Source: Neodiprion pinetum (Eukaryota > Arthropoda > Insecta > Hymenoptera > Diprionidae). From it: a stretch of 64,000 nt of DNA. The notes under the pieces are model-generated. The model was not told where the DNA came from. It did not search any database and saw only the letters and a list, made by a program, of their open reading frames with translations. Positions 50,301-63,600 of the stretch are shown here, one piece after another. Every line of letters begins with the position of its first letter. Position 1 is the stretch's first letter. A program made the position numbers and the translations under genes. The stretch covers positions 36,434,607 through 36,498,606 of the forward strand of contig NC_060235.2 of NCBI RefSeq assembly GCF_021155775.2, in the 5' to 3' direction.

Positions 50301-52858
50301 TATGTATAATCGTGACCCAAATAGCAATAGAATTTCTCTTACACATGACCCGAGCCGACAGACGAGAGAAGGTGATTAATTATCACGCGCTCTCGGGTCT
50401 TCGTACATGCAGAGGCATCACGCGGTCAAGGATCTGCTGCTTTTGCAGTTAAGGAGAGGAAGTCACCCAGCTGACGCCCTTGACCGATTCGACCGGCCTT
50501 AATATATAATCGAGTTTCGACGAGGCGAGGCTGCTGCTGATCGCCCGGAAATACTTACTTATATACATACTCGGTGTGCGAGAGAGAAATGAACCCCCCT
50601 CATCCTCCTACTCCTCCATCATTCGTTTGAATCGAGGACCAACATTGTCGAACTGCATCACCTTTCGCTGCCACGCTGTTGCTTTATGGCCGGGATTACG
50701 ACACCGTTTAAATTCTTTAGCGTGTAACGTCGCAGAGTGTATTTATTACGGTGGTCGTTTCGTGCAGGAAAAAAAAAGAAAGGAAATGAAACTGATACCA
50801 CCACCCTGTATGAATGTCGAAAAGAAGGAAGGGAGTATACGCGTAAATAAACCTGCGTCCTCGATCCAAAGAGAGCGGTTAATGGTTTGATTATTGATTA
50901 TTATCACAGATTTTTCTTTATTAGTACCTACAAGATTGGAAAATACGAGAATTTATTATTCAATGAATCAGAAAAGATATTGTATTCCCATTTTTTTTTC
51001 TTTTTTCTTTCTTTTTTGTTTTTTTTTTCTTTTCTTTATTATTGAATATCAAATCCTGATAATTTAATAGAGAAAAATCCATTTGTTCTCATAAATATCG
51101 CATTGTCCGACATGCAACGGGAAAATATCACGCGATGGTGGTGCGAAAATAAGCAATCGGCACACGTGGTGCAGGATTTTAATTCCCCGTGTAGTTGATG
51201 CCGGTCTGTAGGTATATTTATACCTATAATACGTGGGGAGAACGTGACGCACGCTTTTCTGTATTTATTGTCACTATGCGTGACGTATTCGCGTTTCTCT
51301 CTACGTTTGAATTACGTTTACACGACGCGTGCGGTAGAATCGAATGACGAATCACTGCAGCAGCAGCATTTCCCTGCGGGTCGTTAGTTTCGAGGTGATA
51401 TCAGGGAATTAAGTTGAAAAAATACTGGATCAACCTGGTAATCCAGCTGTACCGATGCTGCGGATGCTGATGCTGCGTGAGAAGTTTATTGTCGCGTAGT
51501 AGAAATTAATCACTGTTTACGCAGCTGCAGGATGACGAAGAAAGAGGCAGAGAACCGTTCAGATTTGTAGAAACTGCTTTTTAGTCCGTATAACGAGAAT
51601 CACCAACGTCTTCTTCGCTCATTTATTAGCGGGGTCTAAATCCCCATGTGCATGGTCTTTGATACCTGCATCTTATGCACCTTTACGAAACCGGAATCAT
51701 TCGCTTTCTGCGGCTTTTTATCGGACTGTTTTAAGTCGGAATAGACCAGGACACTCCCTTAACGCTGAAAACTGAAAATATGATGGAAAATTGGAAAACT
51801 GGGAATCCCACTCATCCTTGGATTCGTTTATCGAGTTTTATTACGCAGCTCTGACCTCTGCATACCTTGTAACAAAGTTGGTGCGAAGAACAACCCGAGG
51901 CGATGACTTATAGGTACCATACTCACGTCGTTGCTGCAGCTCGAGTAAGGGCAACGACTTCTTTTTCAAGACAACTATACAAACGCGGAAGTTCTGACAG
52001 AGTGGAATTAGTCACCAAGGTATATACGTGTAGGTACGAAAATGTCGCAGCTCTCTTTGCAAAGCGTTTTTGTTTTACAATCGAGGAAGCAGAAAATGGT
52101 GATGCAGGGAGAGACTGATTGACCGATCGTGTGTGAGAAGGAATTAAGGTGCGGGAGTAAAACGAGCAAGCGTTACATTCGACATTGAGAAATTAACGTA
52201 ACGTTAGGTAAAATGCTCTTAGATTTATCTATGAGTCTACATTTCGCTGCTGCAGTCGAATTTGGATTGTAATGTTGTAGAAATTGGTACATATTTTGTG
52301 AAATTGTATTATGCAACGAGTTTCTACACGGAGGAATGGATATTAATGAGGTGAAATTCCGGAACGTTAGTGTGACGATGCATCGTTGTACGTTCTATAG
52401 TATAATTGAAAAACCTTCATTTCGCAGTTTTAAGATTGCATAAATTCAAAACAATAAAACTTGTACATATACTCGTATTTTCCAACCTCTCAAGTTGCTT
52501 CAACGTCATTCCAAACTTTCAAAAGTGTCGGTTCGTTTCAATGCTTCGTGAAGTCAACGTTGCAAACCTCAGTTAATCGTGACCGCGCTGACTCTAAATT
52601 TTGCCAACCAAATCAGTGCCAACGTAACTTCGGAGAAGAAGTGTAGTTATATAGCCTTGCGACTATCGTATTCAGTGATACGCGCTACGATACGCGAAAA
52701 TGGGATGTCAAGTTCCGACACTCGTCAGCAGTGTACCTACATCAGCATCGGCGTCAGCACCGAACCGCAAGAGTGTGGAGTACATACCTTACCAAAGATG
52801 CTCGTGGTTAGTTTCCTTTTACAGTAAGTCAGTCTCCGTCTTCTTCGGTCGTTCGTCT

Positions 52859-52935
52859 CGTCCTTAGCCTTTCCCTTTTTATTCCTCTTCTTCCTCCTCC
52901 TCCTCCTCTTCTTCTTCTTCTTCCTCCTCCTCCGT
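52859..52935 (+). repeat. Polypyrimidine (TTC/TCC)n tract
   Basis: Nearly pure C/T sequence of about 75 bases. On the other strand it would read as an Arg/Lys run, which is not a gene. It borders the coding-like island to the right. Confidence 0.8.
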
Positions 52936-52941
52936 CGCCGT

Positions 52942-53330
52942 CTAGCCATACACGTATTTCAGTCTGGTCCAGTCGCTCGCCGATCGTTTGGTGCACCAGT
53001 CACGTATCGAAGATGGGGTCGAGCACCTTGTACCTGCGGTACGCAGTGCGATCTGTGGACGCACAATGCACCGGTGGTTCATCGGTTGGTTCGACGTTGC
53101 GTTGGCAGACCGGAGTCGGAACCCCAGGCCTTGGCAGTGACAATGCCACGTTCGAACGGCTCGGTACGTCCGAAGCATTTGTGCATTTGTCGAGACTCCG
53201 CCATTAGAATTTCGATCCCCGAATTCCACTTGAAGGCATTTTCAGTCGGTTGGAAATTGTTGCCAACGATATTATGCGATAGGCGACTAAAATCTTCCCC
53301 AAAGACTAGATCGGAATATCCTGAAATCAT
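52942..53330. other. GC-richer coding-like island, possibly a minus-strand exon
   Basis: On the minus strand a strong acceptor (CTTTCATGATTTCAG) at about 53322 opens an 80-codon frame: GYSDLVFGEDFSRLSHNI, then GNNFQPTENAFKWNSGIE and RGIVTAKAWGSDSGLP, ending QRRTNR-stop at 53079. Composition is protein-like. However, two other frames are also open: + strand 53013-53207 (MGSSTLYLRYAVRSVDAQ) and 53074-53379. No partner exon was found. It may be a terminal exon of a nested minus-strand gene, a leader exon, or a chance open region. Confidence 0.3.
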
Positions 53331-56300
53331 GAAAGCCCGTGGTTACTCAGAATGCAAAGCAACATTCCCTTGGGAATGATAATTAAGAGGGGGGGAGTTA
53401 AATTGTCGATGTCGTTTGCGAATTCATTAAATTTACGAGGTGAAATTGAACTACTGGGATTAACACACCTGTATCAAATTTAATTGCTATCGAATTGGAA
53501 TGGATTTCAGAGAAGATTCACATTTTTCACGTTCATTCCAATTCCAAGCTTGCGTTCCTCCAGAGTTCTTGTTCCTCGTCCTACTTTTATCAATCAATCG
53601 TATCATGTATATGATACGAAATAATGCGTTCGTTTTTGCAGGCTATGAACGGAGTAGACGAGCATTGAAATATACATTGTGCATCCGTTATAAGATTATT
53701 GTACACTTGATGTGTACAATAAGGTGATGAAGATGTTGGCGAATAGGGAATGTAGACGTGTAGGTACGTTCTTATCCACATTGTCCAAGAGACTGTGCGA
53801 GAGACTGGCGCTATTATATTCACTAGGCTAGGTCACCGACTCTCTCACGCTCTCTTTGCCAAAGTATACTATGGCTGAAACGGATGCTATGTATGGAGGA
53901 AAAAGGTCTGAAGTTGCTAGCAGGTCGAAGGATATCACCGATCCGCGTTCTAAGCTCTCGCAACTCTTTTCAACGGGACTTCGTATAGGTTACCATTTGA
54001 ATTTTCCATTTCCTTGGCGCTGATCTATTTTTTTTTTTCTTGTCATATCTTACCTTCGTCCTTTTCCCCCATACTTTTCCTGGCACGTGCGGAAAATCAT
54101 TATCGAATCGTCTGTCATCTACTGGTGAACGATTTTTTTTTCTTCTACAATTTTTGACGTTCGTGTCACAGAGCATATTATTGTGCACATCATTTGGCAA
54201 AAGATGTACGATCGTTTATACGATCCGTGAAACGCTCTTCCTGTCTCATGTCCTTGAAATATTTACAAAACGTATTTCCGAGTGCTACAAGATGTGTTAT
54301 TTCGACACAGCGTGCGTCAATGTTCTGCTTATCAGATTACGAACGATAAAAGAAAGATTTGTCCGATTTCGAAGAGCAGTAAAGGTGTAAAAATTGTGGC
54401 ACGGTATTATGGTTGTAGTTAACCGAATGCCTTCGAACCTGACCTTGCTCGAGGCCGGCTCACATTTCTTATCGGGGAGGAAAAATTTGATCTATACGAC
54501 GGACGGATGGATCGATCGATCAATCGGTATTGTCATTACCTAGCTACGGAATGTCGACGCTTTGAGCGAAAACTTTATTGGCTGAAACTAGCTCCGAGAA
54601 AGACACGTAAAGAATGAGAGCCATTCAACGACCTCGTTGACGTTGGATTTACGAGATCGTTCGCTTCCTCTTCTCTTCTGTAAGCTCCTGGCTGGCTGCA
54701 GTAAAATTCGCGAAGAATCAGTACGTACTATGTATGTATATAAATTCTTGGCCAAACTTTACGCGTAACTGTTATCACTCATGCATGTAAGTTCAGAGCC
54801 GTGGCGCCGTTTTTATTATTATTAGGTAGACTTCGATAATAATCCATCTCGATCCACGCACCCTACTCGTAAGATAAAAGAATTCTTCAATTTTTACAAC
54901 TACAAATCTTAATGTCTTTCAGAAAAATTGAGATCTCTGGAATATTCAATACACCAATTTCATCGCGATTCCATTTTCATCACGTTCTAAAAATGACAAG
55001 GGATACTGCGAATATTTCAATATTTAACACAAAGAAGTGAAAATAAAAATTATTCGGTTTTTTTTACATCTTTCTACGCGTACACAAGACTGCGAATGTC
55101 AAAATAAACGTGTTTTATTTTTTAATTCCGTAAAAAATCGTTTCCACGTTCGGAAGCATCAGGCTTTTATGAGTACAATAAAAATGTATTTTGTGATCAT
55201 TTTTTTTCAACCATAGGAAGTGCGGTTGATAACTCGACGATAATTCAAAACCGCGTTTCTCTCGTGTGAAGGAAAGGTTGGAAAATTGTAGAATTTTCAC
55301 AACTGCAATATCAGATTGAAACTTTGACGCTGAACAACCGAACGAAAAAATCGATGGATCGTACCATACGTGTGTGATTTGTGCACATTGCATAACGCAA
55401 CGAATGACGTATTTTACGTACCAGCAGTTCTCTTAAAATAGACAGAAAATTGTCAACGCTCGAAACACGCGTGCAGACAGCGAATCGAGCAATGCAGCAT
55501 GATTCCTGCAAGACTGGCCGCGCCTTTCCGTATATATGACATGTGCCAAACATTCATCTCGAGGATATATAACTGGGCCGTATACATGAAATATAGGTAT
55601 AACGTAACGCGTCTTGCATACGTAGCTGGATGTGAGTCGGAAAGAGAATAGCGTTACGCAATATGCGTTTATCGCGTTTTAACTACCTTGGGAAGGAAGA
55701 ATGGTGATGAGATGCACGAGGATGCGGAGGAGCTATTACTTGATCTGCTGAGTCGGATAAGTGCAGCCATTTCGATGATCAACAACGAACTATACGAATA
55801 GATTATTTATCGCTCGGTGATGCACCATTTCGCAACAGGAACACCGCCGCCCTCTATGCGCGTAAAGAAAAATATTTTAGATTTTACATGTCCTGCCGTG
55901 TGCGGTGAATACGTGGAAAACACTTTTTTTAAGCTAAATTTACAGCAATTGTGACAAGAGTTGAAAAAATCGATAGCACGAGTTCCGATGTGCTTACAAT
56001 GAGGTAAATCTACCGTAATTGATACCGGATTGAGATTTGATTGAAAAAAAGTGCCGTTCGTATATATTTATCACAGGAGACGTAAAATTGATATTGAAAT
56101 TTTTCTCGTGTACGATTCTTTACTTCGACCTTTGAAAATACGACGTGAAATACGTTTATTTCCCTTATTCCCGCAGGTGAGACTTCTGCCCGGTGCTTTT
56201 GTGCCGCTGGACGAAATAAGGAGCAAGCAATAATTTCACTCCACACCGACACACAAAGGGGCTTTAGCTTATACCTTCGCGCTAACGATAAGCGACACGA

Positions 56301-56556
56301 AACTCCAGTGGGCGAACAGGATGTATTAATGTAAATTCCTTACAGGATTCTTCGCGATTGTCTGAGACTGCTGAAACGCTGCTTGCCTGTTTCACTTTCG
56401 GAAAAGTGACTCGCCCGAATGCGAATATCTGATTTGTCGCAAATCCTTGTTCGGCTAGCGAGAAAAGAACGATATTATTATATATTTAGCTGCAACTTTT
56501 TACTGAAATTCAGCGTCAGCTCTGTTGCAGTATAATTTTTCGAAACTCCAATACTG

Positions 56557-56985
56557 CACTGAGAAAAATTTAATTTGTTACTGTAACTAGAAAAATTCAG
56601 TATAACAGGTATCGTTAAAAAAACTGTTTGAATATTGTTGGTATTACGAAAAACGAGGTGCGCGTAACTATTTTGCGCTATTGTCGATCCTTTTTTGGTA
56701 ATTGCAACGCAAAATCAGTTTCTTCGGTCTAATCTACCTTTTTTAGTTGTACAAGGCTTTAAAATCAATTTATCGTTGCACAAGCGTTAAATTTTCGCAA
56801 CAGTTGCGAGAAAATATAGTAACAGTGATCGTAATGAGAAAGAATAGTCACGGATACTAGACTTTCCGGTAACGGCTAGAAAAATAATTTTCATTTTCTA
56901 CCTAGAATTATATTTTTCGACTGTGGTGAAAAATGAAAATAGTTAAGGACTGAGCGGTAACCGGAACTAAAAATTTCTCTCAGTG
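56557..56985 (+). repeat. MITE, left member of an inverted pair
   Basis: The termini CACTGAGAAAAATTT and AAATTTCTCTCAGTG are inverted repeats. The flank at the right is TGTA, and the left flank (TACTG) is slightly eroded. It is 429 bp with no coding capacity. It matches the element at 57893-58323 in opposite orientation along nearly its full length (for example GGTAACCGGAACTAAAAATT against AATTTTTAGTTCCGGTTACC). Confidence 0.7.
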
Positions 56986-57892
56986 TGTACGATAATTTAT
57001 TTCGCTTTGGAAGTGATCAAAAATCTTTTCTTTTTTTTTTCGTTCAATTTCGGTTTTACGAAATCTGTCAATTTCGTTACACACGCTGACGACGACTTAT
57101 CGGTGTAATATTGATCGATAAGAATCACCTTTCGAAGGTGATTTCCGCGTGCCTGTCGGTGTGTAATCAATAATTTCTTCTACGGTTAATGCACGTCAAA
57201 ATGGCTGCAGCCGAAATTCTGATAATAAAATATAGCCGAGTTTATCTTCCGTTGGAGATAAGACGATAACCGTATTGATTATTGTATTGAATTCAAATGA
57301 TTTTTACACAATCTTTTAGGCAAACCACGTGTAAGAGAAGTGTAAAAAAAATTTTAGTTTCCAACTGAATGAGATATGCCGTGAATAATTGATAAACCGA
57401 TGGGATTCTTTACACTGTTTGGAAATTTTCAATTCTCGGGCATGATTTCGCGTTGGTGTTTTAAGTATTTGGAAATTTTTACCCTCCCATATTCGGCGAA
57501 TTAGGAGAAGAAGAAGAAGAATCGCCGCGGTTATTTCGCGCGGATTTATTTTGTTAAACTTACAGAGCTTGCCTTCATTTCACCGTACGAACTGCAGAGC
57601 TTTTATTTTTAGACCCCTAGCAGCATCCAGCAATTCGTGGCTTTGGATTTCATCCCGCTCGTAATACGCGGAATTCGAAGTACCCGACGTACAAAGTAAC
57701 GTCGTCCAGCGGTATGCACGTACACAAATAACGCGTGAATTTTACACGGTAGTTCTTGAGCTAGATCTATCTCATGGAGATCCTCGAAGAGAAGAAGAAT
57801 TCACCTTACGTCGATATGGAAAAATTCACGTGACGCCGGTTTGATGCGTACATTTTATATACGTTTCAGGGTTTCAACGTTATTCCCTGTCA

Positions 57893-58323
57893 TACAATGA
57901 GAGAAATTTTTAGTTCCGGTTACCGCTCAGTCCTTAACTATTTTCATATTTTACCACAATAGAAAAATATAGTTCTAGGTACAGAATGAAAATTAGTTTC
58001 CTAGCTGTTACCGGAAAGTCGGGTATCCGTTACTATTCTTTCTCATTACGATCACTGTTGCTACATTTTCTTACAACTGTTGCGAAAATTTAACGCTCGT
58101 GCAACGATAAATTGACGTTAAAGCCTTGTTTAATTAAAAAAGTTGAGTGAACCGAAGTAACTGATTTTGCGTTGCAATATCCAAAAAAGGATCGACGATA
58201 GCGCAAAATGGTTAGGCGTACCTTGTTTTTCCCAATTCCAATAATATTCAAAACAGTTCTTTTTTAACGATGTTTTACTGAATTTTTCTTGTCACTGTAA
58301 CAAATGAAATTTTTCTTAGTGTA
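57893..58323 (-). repeat. MITE, right member of an inverted pair
   Basis: This is a near full-length copy of 56557-56985 in inverted orientation, with ends TACAATGAGAGAAATTT and AAATTTTTCTTAGTGTA. TA at the outer edges suggests a Tc1/mariner-type duplication. About 0.9 kb of unrelated sequence lies between the two copies. Confidence 0.7.
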
Positions 58324-60447
58324 CATGGATTTTGTTGCAAAAAAACACGAAAAATAAGGAACGTTAAGGTTTTCGAAAGGAGAAATGGAAATCTTGAAAA
58401 TTATACGCACAACAGGCGTAACGTTACGTCTGTTTCTCTGTAACAATAGAATTCCCATCGTATCTCACCGTGTGATCGATCTTCATCCGACATCGTTGCG
58501 GAATCTTTTGATACCGCCGAAATAATTGAACAGAATTTCTCCAGGCTCGTAAAAAAAAAAAAAAAAGAATTACTGATAATCAGGATTTTTAAGGGGGCAT
58601 GTCGGTATAGTCACACTAAAATGAGATAATTTATGAAATGTTTTCACCATTGTTTAGTACAACACCTAATATACCATTTATATTTCGTTGAAGTTAGATT
58701 TTTAAAAATTTTCAAGCGTGGCGGCTGCTCTTATTATTTGCTGTGGACAAGATATCGCGGAGCTCGGCTATGCAAAACATGTAATTCAATTTTTTTCTTA
58801 TAAAATAACAGTAAAAGCTGCCCCTGATAATCACGCTTTTTGAAAAAATTCACTATTCACGAAACTGTGATAGTTCCACTTGATTAAAAAAATAAAAATA
58901 AACTCTAGTCCATTTCTTGACCTTCCATGTAGCGTTATATCAAAGGAATTTCAAAATTCAAAAAGTAAGATTGTCAAGGATTGGTCAAAGCATCGAAGAA
59001 GATCCTTTTAAAATTTCATCTCAATCAAACTAACAGTATAGAAGATATAGTGGACACAGACTTTGAAAACAGCCTTTTGAGAAAAACGTGTTGAAAGTTT
59101 ACGTAGGTACGAAGCTTGTATAAGAAGATTATCTTTCAGATAAAACTCCTTGAGCGGCTGCCGTCAACATCTTCCTCTGCAATTTTTCGTTTCGTACGGA
59201 TTCAATGGCCGCTTCCTGTTTCTTCCCGTTACTTGCCGATAATTATAATTTTTCGGATCATAAACTTCATAAACCTGACAAAATGTGTGGCAAACGCTCA
59301 TCTTTTGACGGAACTTTTCTTTTAACCTAAACGAACTTTTCGGAGGGTGCACGGTGAAAAATCGCATGCCATTTTTGCCCGAAACACTCTATTGTACACG
59401 TAACTATCTAACAAATTGACGAAGTCGAGCAAGCCAATTACCGCGATTCACTGCAACAACGGCGAAGTGCTAAACGACAGAATCGCGTCACGCACGGGCA
59501 AATAATAATATCGTCTCGTATCGATTTCGCATGCCGCGTGGTTTGGCTTAGTTAATACCTAATGCAAGCAAAGGCTCGTCTGACAATGAATTCGAGAATC
59601 CTGAAAGCAGCCGCGGTGGATACGTTTCATGAAACGAATCTTAAACACTGATCGTGAGATTCTCGGTTGTTGAAAATCCAGTTATTCTTCATCTTCACCG
59701 CCATTAGCGTGACCGTTTCGCAATATTGGGTCGAAGGGCTTTCATCCCGGATCGCTTGCTACGCGAATTAACCCTGCATTTCACAGAAACCTATTATGAA
59801 AAAATTTCACGGCCATTTTACTTAGATGTGAAAATAATTCTTTCATACAAGTTCACGATTAGCATTTGTCATTATTCAAATTTAGATATGGGTATTAAAA
59901 TTACGCGGTTAGAACACCTCGTCACGTTCTGGATAAATTTTATCATGTGTTCCAACTCACCTTGTTATGCCCCTCGTGTTATTTGATTTCCAGTTTCATT
60001 ATACCTATAAAGTTGCGTATATTTTGCCAAAAGTGTTAAAAAAAAATAAAATAACACATCGCACGCGTGGACTCGAATTAATTAATATGGTGCTTGTAGT
60101 TATACGCATTTTGTGCCTGACGTTGAGTACAACGCACAAAATGATAACAATTAAAAGCATATGATTAAAGTTTTTTTCCCCATTCTTGCGCCCGATTAAC
60201 CGCCAGAAGTATCGTTAATGTGAAAAAATTTGCTTATTTATCTTGACACGAAATCAACTGTCAACGGTTACTGGAACGGAAGTCGAATGAATTGACAATG
60301 AGTTTTGGAAAGTCCGAAATTTTATCGATCATTATCAGCTTTCTTATTTTATTTCTTTTTTTTTTCTAGCAAAATATACCCTTCGAGGCATTTCACGAAG
60401 ACAATGATCGATCGAATTATTTATTCCGACGTTTCGGATTGTTTCAG

Positions 60448-60639
60448 AAAATGATGTGAAGGACGCTGCGGCATTCCTGCCAGAGGATGAAACCCTGACG
60501 AGAAATAATTCGCTCTGATCCGCTCCCCTAACCCCGTAGACGAGGATCGTTCACCATGATGGAACCTCCGCCCACCAGTAAAGTCCTACGTGCTCCGAGC
60601 CTGAAAAGGGGTCAGGAGAACGTCAGGATTCAAGATCGG
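60448..60639 (+). CDS. First coding exon of an unidentified + strand gene (28 codons visible)
   Basis: The exon starts after GATTGTTTCAG at 60447 and ends CGG|GTAAGT at 60639/60640, a canonical donor. The start codon ATG at 60556 lies in a good context (TTCACC ATG ATG G) and gives MMEPPPTSKVLRAPSLKRGQ then ENVRIQDR, ending in phase 0. The 108 bases before it are leader. They contain two minimal upstream ORFs: ATG-ATG-TGA at 60451-60459 and ATG-AAA-CCC-TGA at 60487-60498. Any longer reading past 60639 is intron. The short Pro/Ser/Lys-rich N-terminus has no recognisable domain, so I do not name the gene. The remaining exons are beyond 64 kb. Confidence 0.55.
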
Positions 60640-63600
60640 GTAAGTCGGTGTTGTTCAATTACGGGAATCCCGACCGGCCGGGGAATCACCGCCGAAGATT
60701 TTCAACGAATCGTCAAAATGATTCATATATTCGGGATAAAAATTGCGCAAATTTTTTATCATTCAATAGCAAAGTTTCGTCGAATCTTATCGACGCATAT
60801 AATTTTTTTTTTTTTTCTACTACCGATTCAACAAAAAGTGCCATTGAACAACGAATTTGAATTTTTGCCAATTTCGATAAATTTTTCTACTTAATCTTTC
60901 AACTCGACGCTGGATTAATTCGCATTATCGAACCGACATAGCGGCTGATCGAATTGAATTCTTGTTGCAAAGCTTAAAAGCCGTTTCAGACGTTGATCGA
61001 ATTAACCGAACCATCCAATGTCGTTTTTATACTTGGAATTTAGCTGACGACGACGCACTTTACGCAGAAATGTCGATACTCCGCATAATTCCTCGTTGAC
61101 TCATTACAAGAGATTGGAATCTGCGCCATTTACGAATGAGTATCTTTAGATTTGAACAAGCGACGATTTTTGCTAGCTAGAAAAATTTTACATCTCATTT
61201 TTAATAGTTAAAAATCAGTACGAATCATTCGGTCGATTGAAAACCTATGGACTTTTTTACGATTATAGATAACTTACCTGTCTCGTTGCTGTTGTTGTTT
61301 TGTTTATTTTTTATCCTTGTTGTTGAAAATTTCTACGGAGTAATCATAAGCGAAACTAGCTGTATCGCCGTATTATTTGTCTTGGCAGAAAAAAAAAATT
61401 GCAGAAAAACGAGAAACTAATGCGGCTAACTTGGTTAGAAAATACGAAAAAATACGTCAATATACCGTGTAGGCTTTAAGGTATTTAAAAGTAATCTATC
61501 TGTACGCGAGAAAAGTGAATGGTTAAAAGATAAGATTACTCGACACGTAGTTTACGATACATACGCGACAGATTATCTCTAACGATGTGCGAAAACGCTG
61601 AGATAAGTTTCTCGAGTGAAACTATTCGTTGGTAATATCTCGGTGTCGATAAGTTGGTAACTATTCGTAACGGTGGTAGGAAATAGCGAACTCTGCACGA
61701 ACGAGCGAGTCAGCCGATGATCACTTGGATCACTGGCTGGGATTTGTTTCGTAGTTACGCCGATGCGTGTAATTCGGTCACGCGTAGTAGATCAGTGATC
61801 ACCGCGCGATCTTTGCCCCTAGATCCTGCGTCTCGCGGTAAAGTCAATTTCTACTTTGATAATTATACTATTTTTTTTTTTTTTTTTCAAATCCGCGAAG
61901 CAGAAATATGAATATTTTATCATCAAAATTCGTTCATTTGTCCCTCCGTTAGATATGAGGAAAAAAATAAATAAATAAATAAATATATAACAAAAATATA
62001 AAAACGCGGCAACAGAATTTTTATTCCGTAATTTAAGCCTAAGACTCTGATGTCCGCGTCTTAACGTGGCGATTGCAATTATTATAGCGTTAATTATTAA
62101 TGTGCCGCGTGTTCCAAGAGACACAGTATGTACTTATACTCTCTTGTGCTTTCTTCTTGTTATAATAACGGCGATAATTTGTTTATTTCGAGTTGAAACA
62201 CGAGCATTAGCAGCGCAGAAAGCGTCCAGCGGAGCAAAGCGTCGTTATAAAGAGACGTTTTGCATAGCTGTAGAAGGAGAGAGAAAAATATATAAATATC
62301 GCAAATGGCATTGCATCGTGTGCAGTAATAATCGAAAGAATAAAAAATAGAAACTTGAAATTTGCATAATCGAGTACGCCTTTCATTCGCGTGTATGTAT
62401 GAGACAAGACATACGACGAATATATCAATCTTATCGTCATTTTAACGTGTCATTGTAGAAATTGTATAAGACAGATTTTGTCATCGTTATCATCGTCATA
62501 ATCGTCGTCGTTGGCTTGGGTTGGGCTTTAAATCGGTTTATATACGATGTTTGCAGACATCCGATTTCAAGAGGTTGTTTTCTGCGCTAGTAGTGTTCGC
62601 GATTATAACCCATAGGTCGTGTGTTCTACACAATCTTGATCGTCATCGTATCGTCATCGGCCGACATCGTAGCGCGAACATTATTTTTATGATTACATAA
62701 AAACTGGTTTCAACGCCATATGCATAATTTTATCTTTATATACCTACGTTTCGTAATAAAGAAAACGAGATATATATACATATATATACGTATATGTATA
62801 ATGTATATAACGTACATAATGTACAGTAAAATACTTCTTTTCTCACGTCTAGCTTTATTCTCGTATATGCCGTTGAACCTTATATGGCCATCCGTATGAT
62901 AATATTTCTATCCTTACCAAAAATTTCGTCTGTATTTATGCAAGAGAGACGGACGAACGAAGATATAATATAAAGTTTTCGGAATATTCAACAACGCCAA
63001 TATATATACGATGCTGTGGCTGAATTTGCGTTTCGTCATCAACTAGAATTATTGCCGAAATTCTTATTGTGTGCAAATTACCGCGTGGGCAGCGCGTCGT
63101 TGTGCGAAGTGTGTATTATAGGTATAGAAATTATCACTGTATCGGTATACCTGTAACCGGGACTTATTATTATTACACCTATACCCCATATTAAATTTTC
63201 TCTCACACGTGCAACGTCCCTTTGCACCGACAATGACAATGAGTGATAACGGAGTGTGACCCGACTGTTGAGCAATCGGTTATGTCTGCCTGCCTGTATT
63301 TCTTCAAATGCTGCACTTCGTCTCAATCATCGTTTCCGACTGGCGACAAATGGACTTTGCAATTTTAATCACAAATTATGGGTACATACCGTATTATGCA
63401 GGCAAATCCAACGGTTCGTATAATTTTCGCGGCCAGAATCTTCCGGAAGCTTCGATTCGGTATAAAAAAAAGAGATGAAAAATTATCACTGATTTTGGTG
63501 ATTGCAGCTTCTTCTCTGTCTTTTTTTTTATTACAATAGATACAAATGTGAATTGAAAGACTTGAATTACGTGAAACTTGGCGAAATCGAAATAAAGTTA

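Noticed and set aside
52737..52949. Arg/Lys-rich 70-codon minus frame
   Set aside because: It is a translation of the polypyrimidine tract.
58592..58640. TTAA followed by GGGGGCATG, resembling an end of a TTAA element
   Set aside because: No matching right end was found within the next kilobase.
60640..60894. Extension of the 60.5 kb frame to 112 codons
   Set aside because: A canonical GTAAGT donor at 60640 interrupts it, and the following sequence is AT-rich and intron-like.
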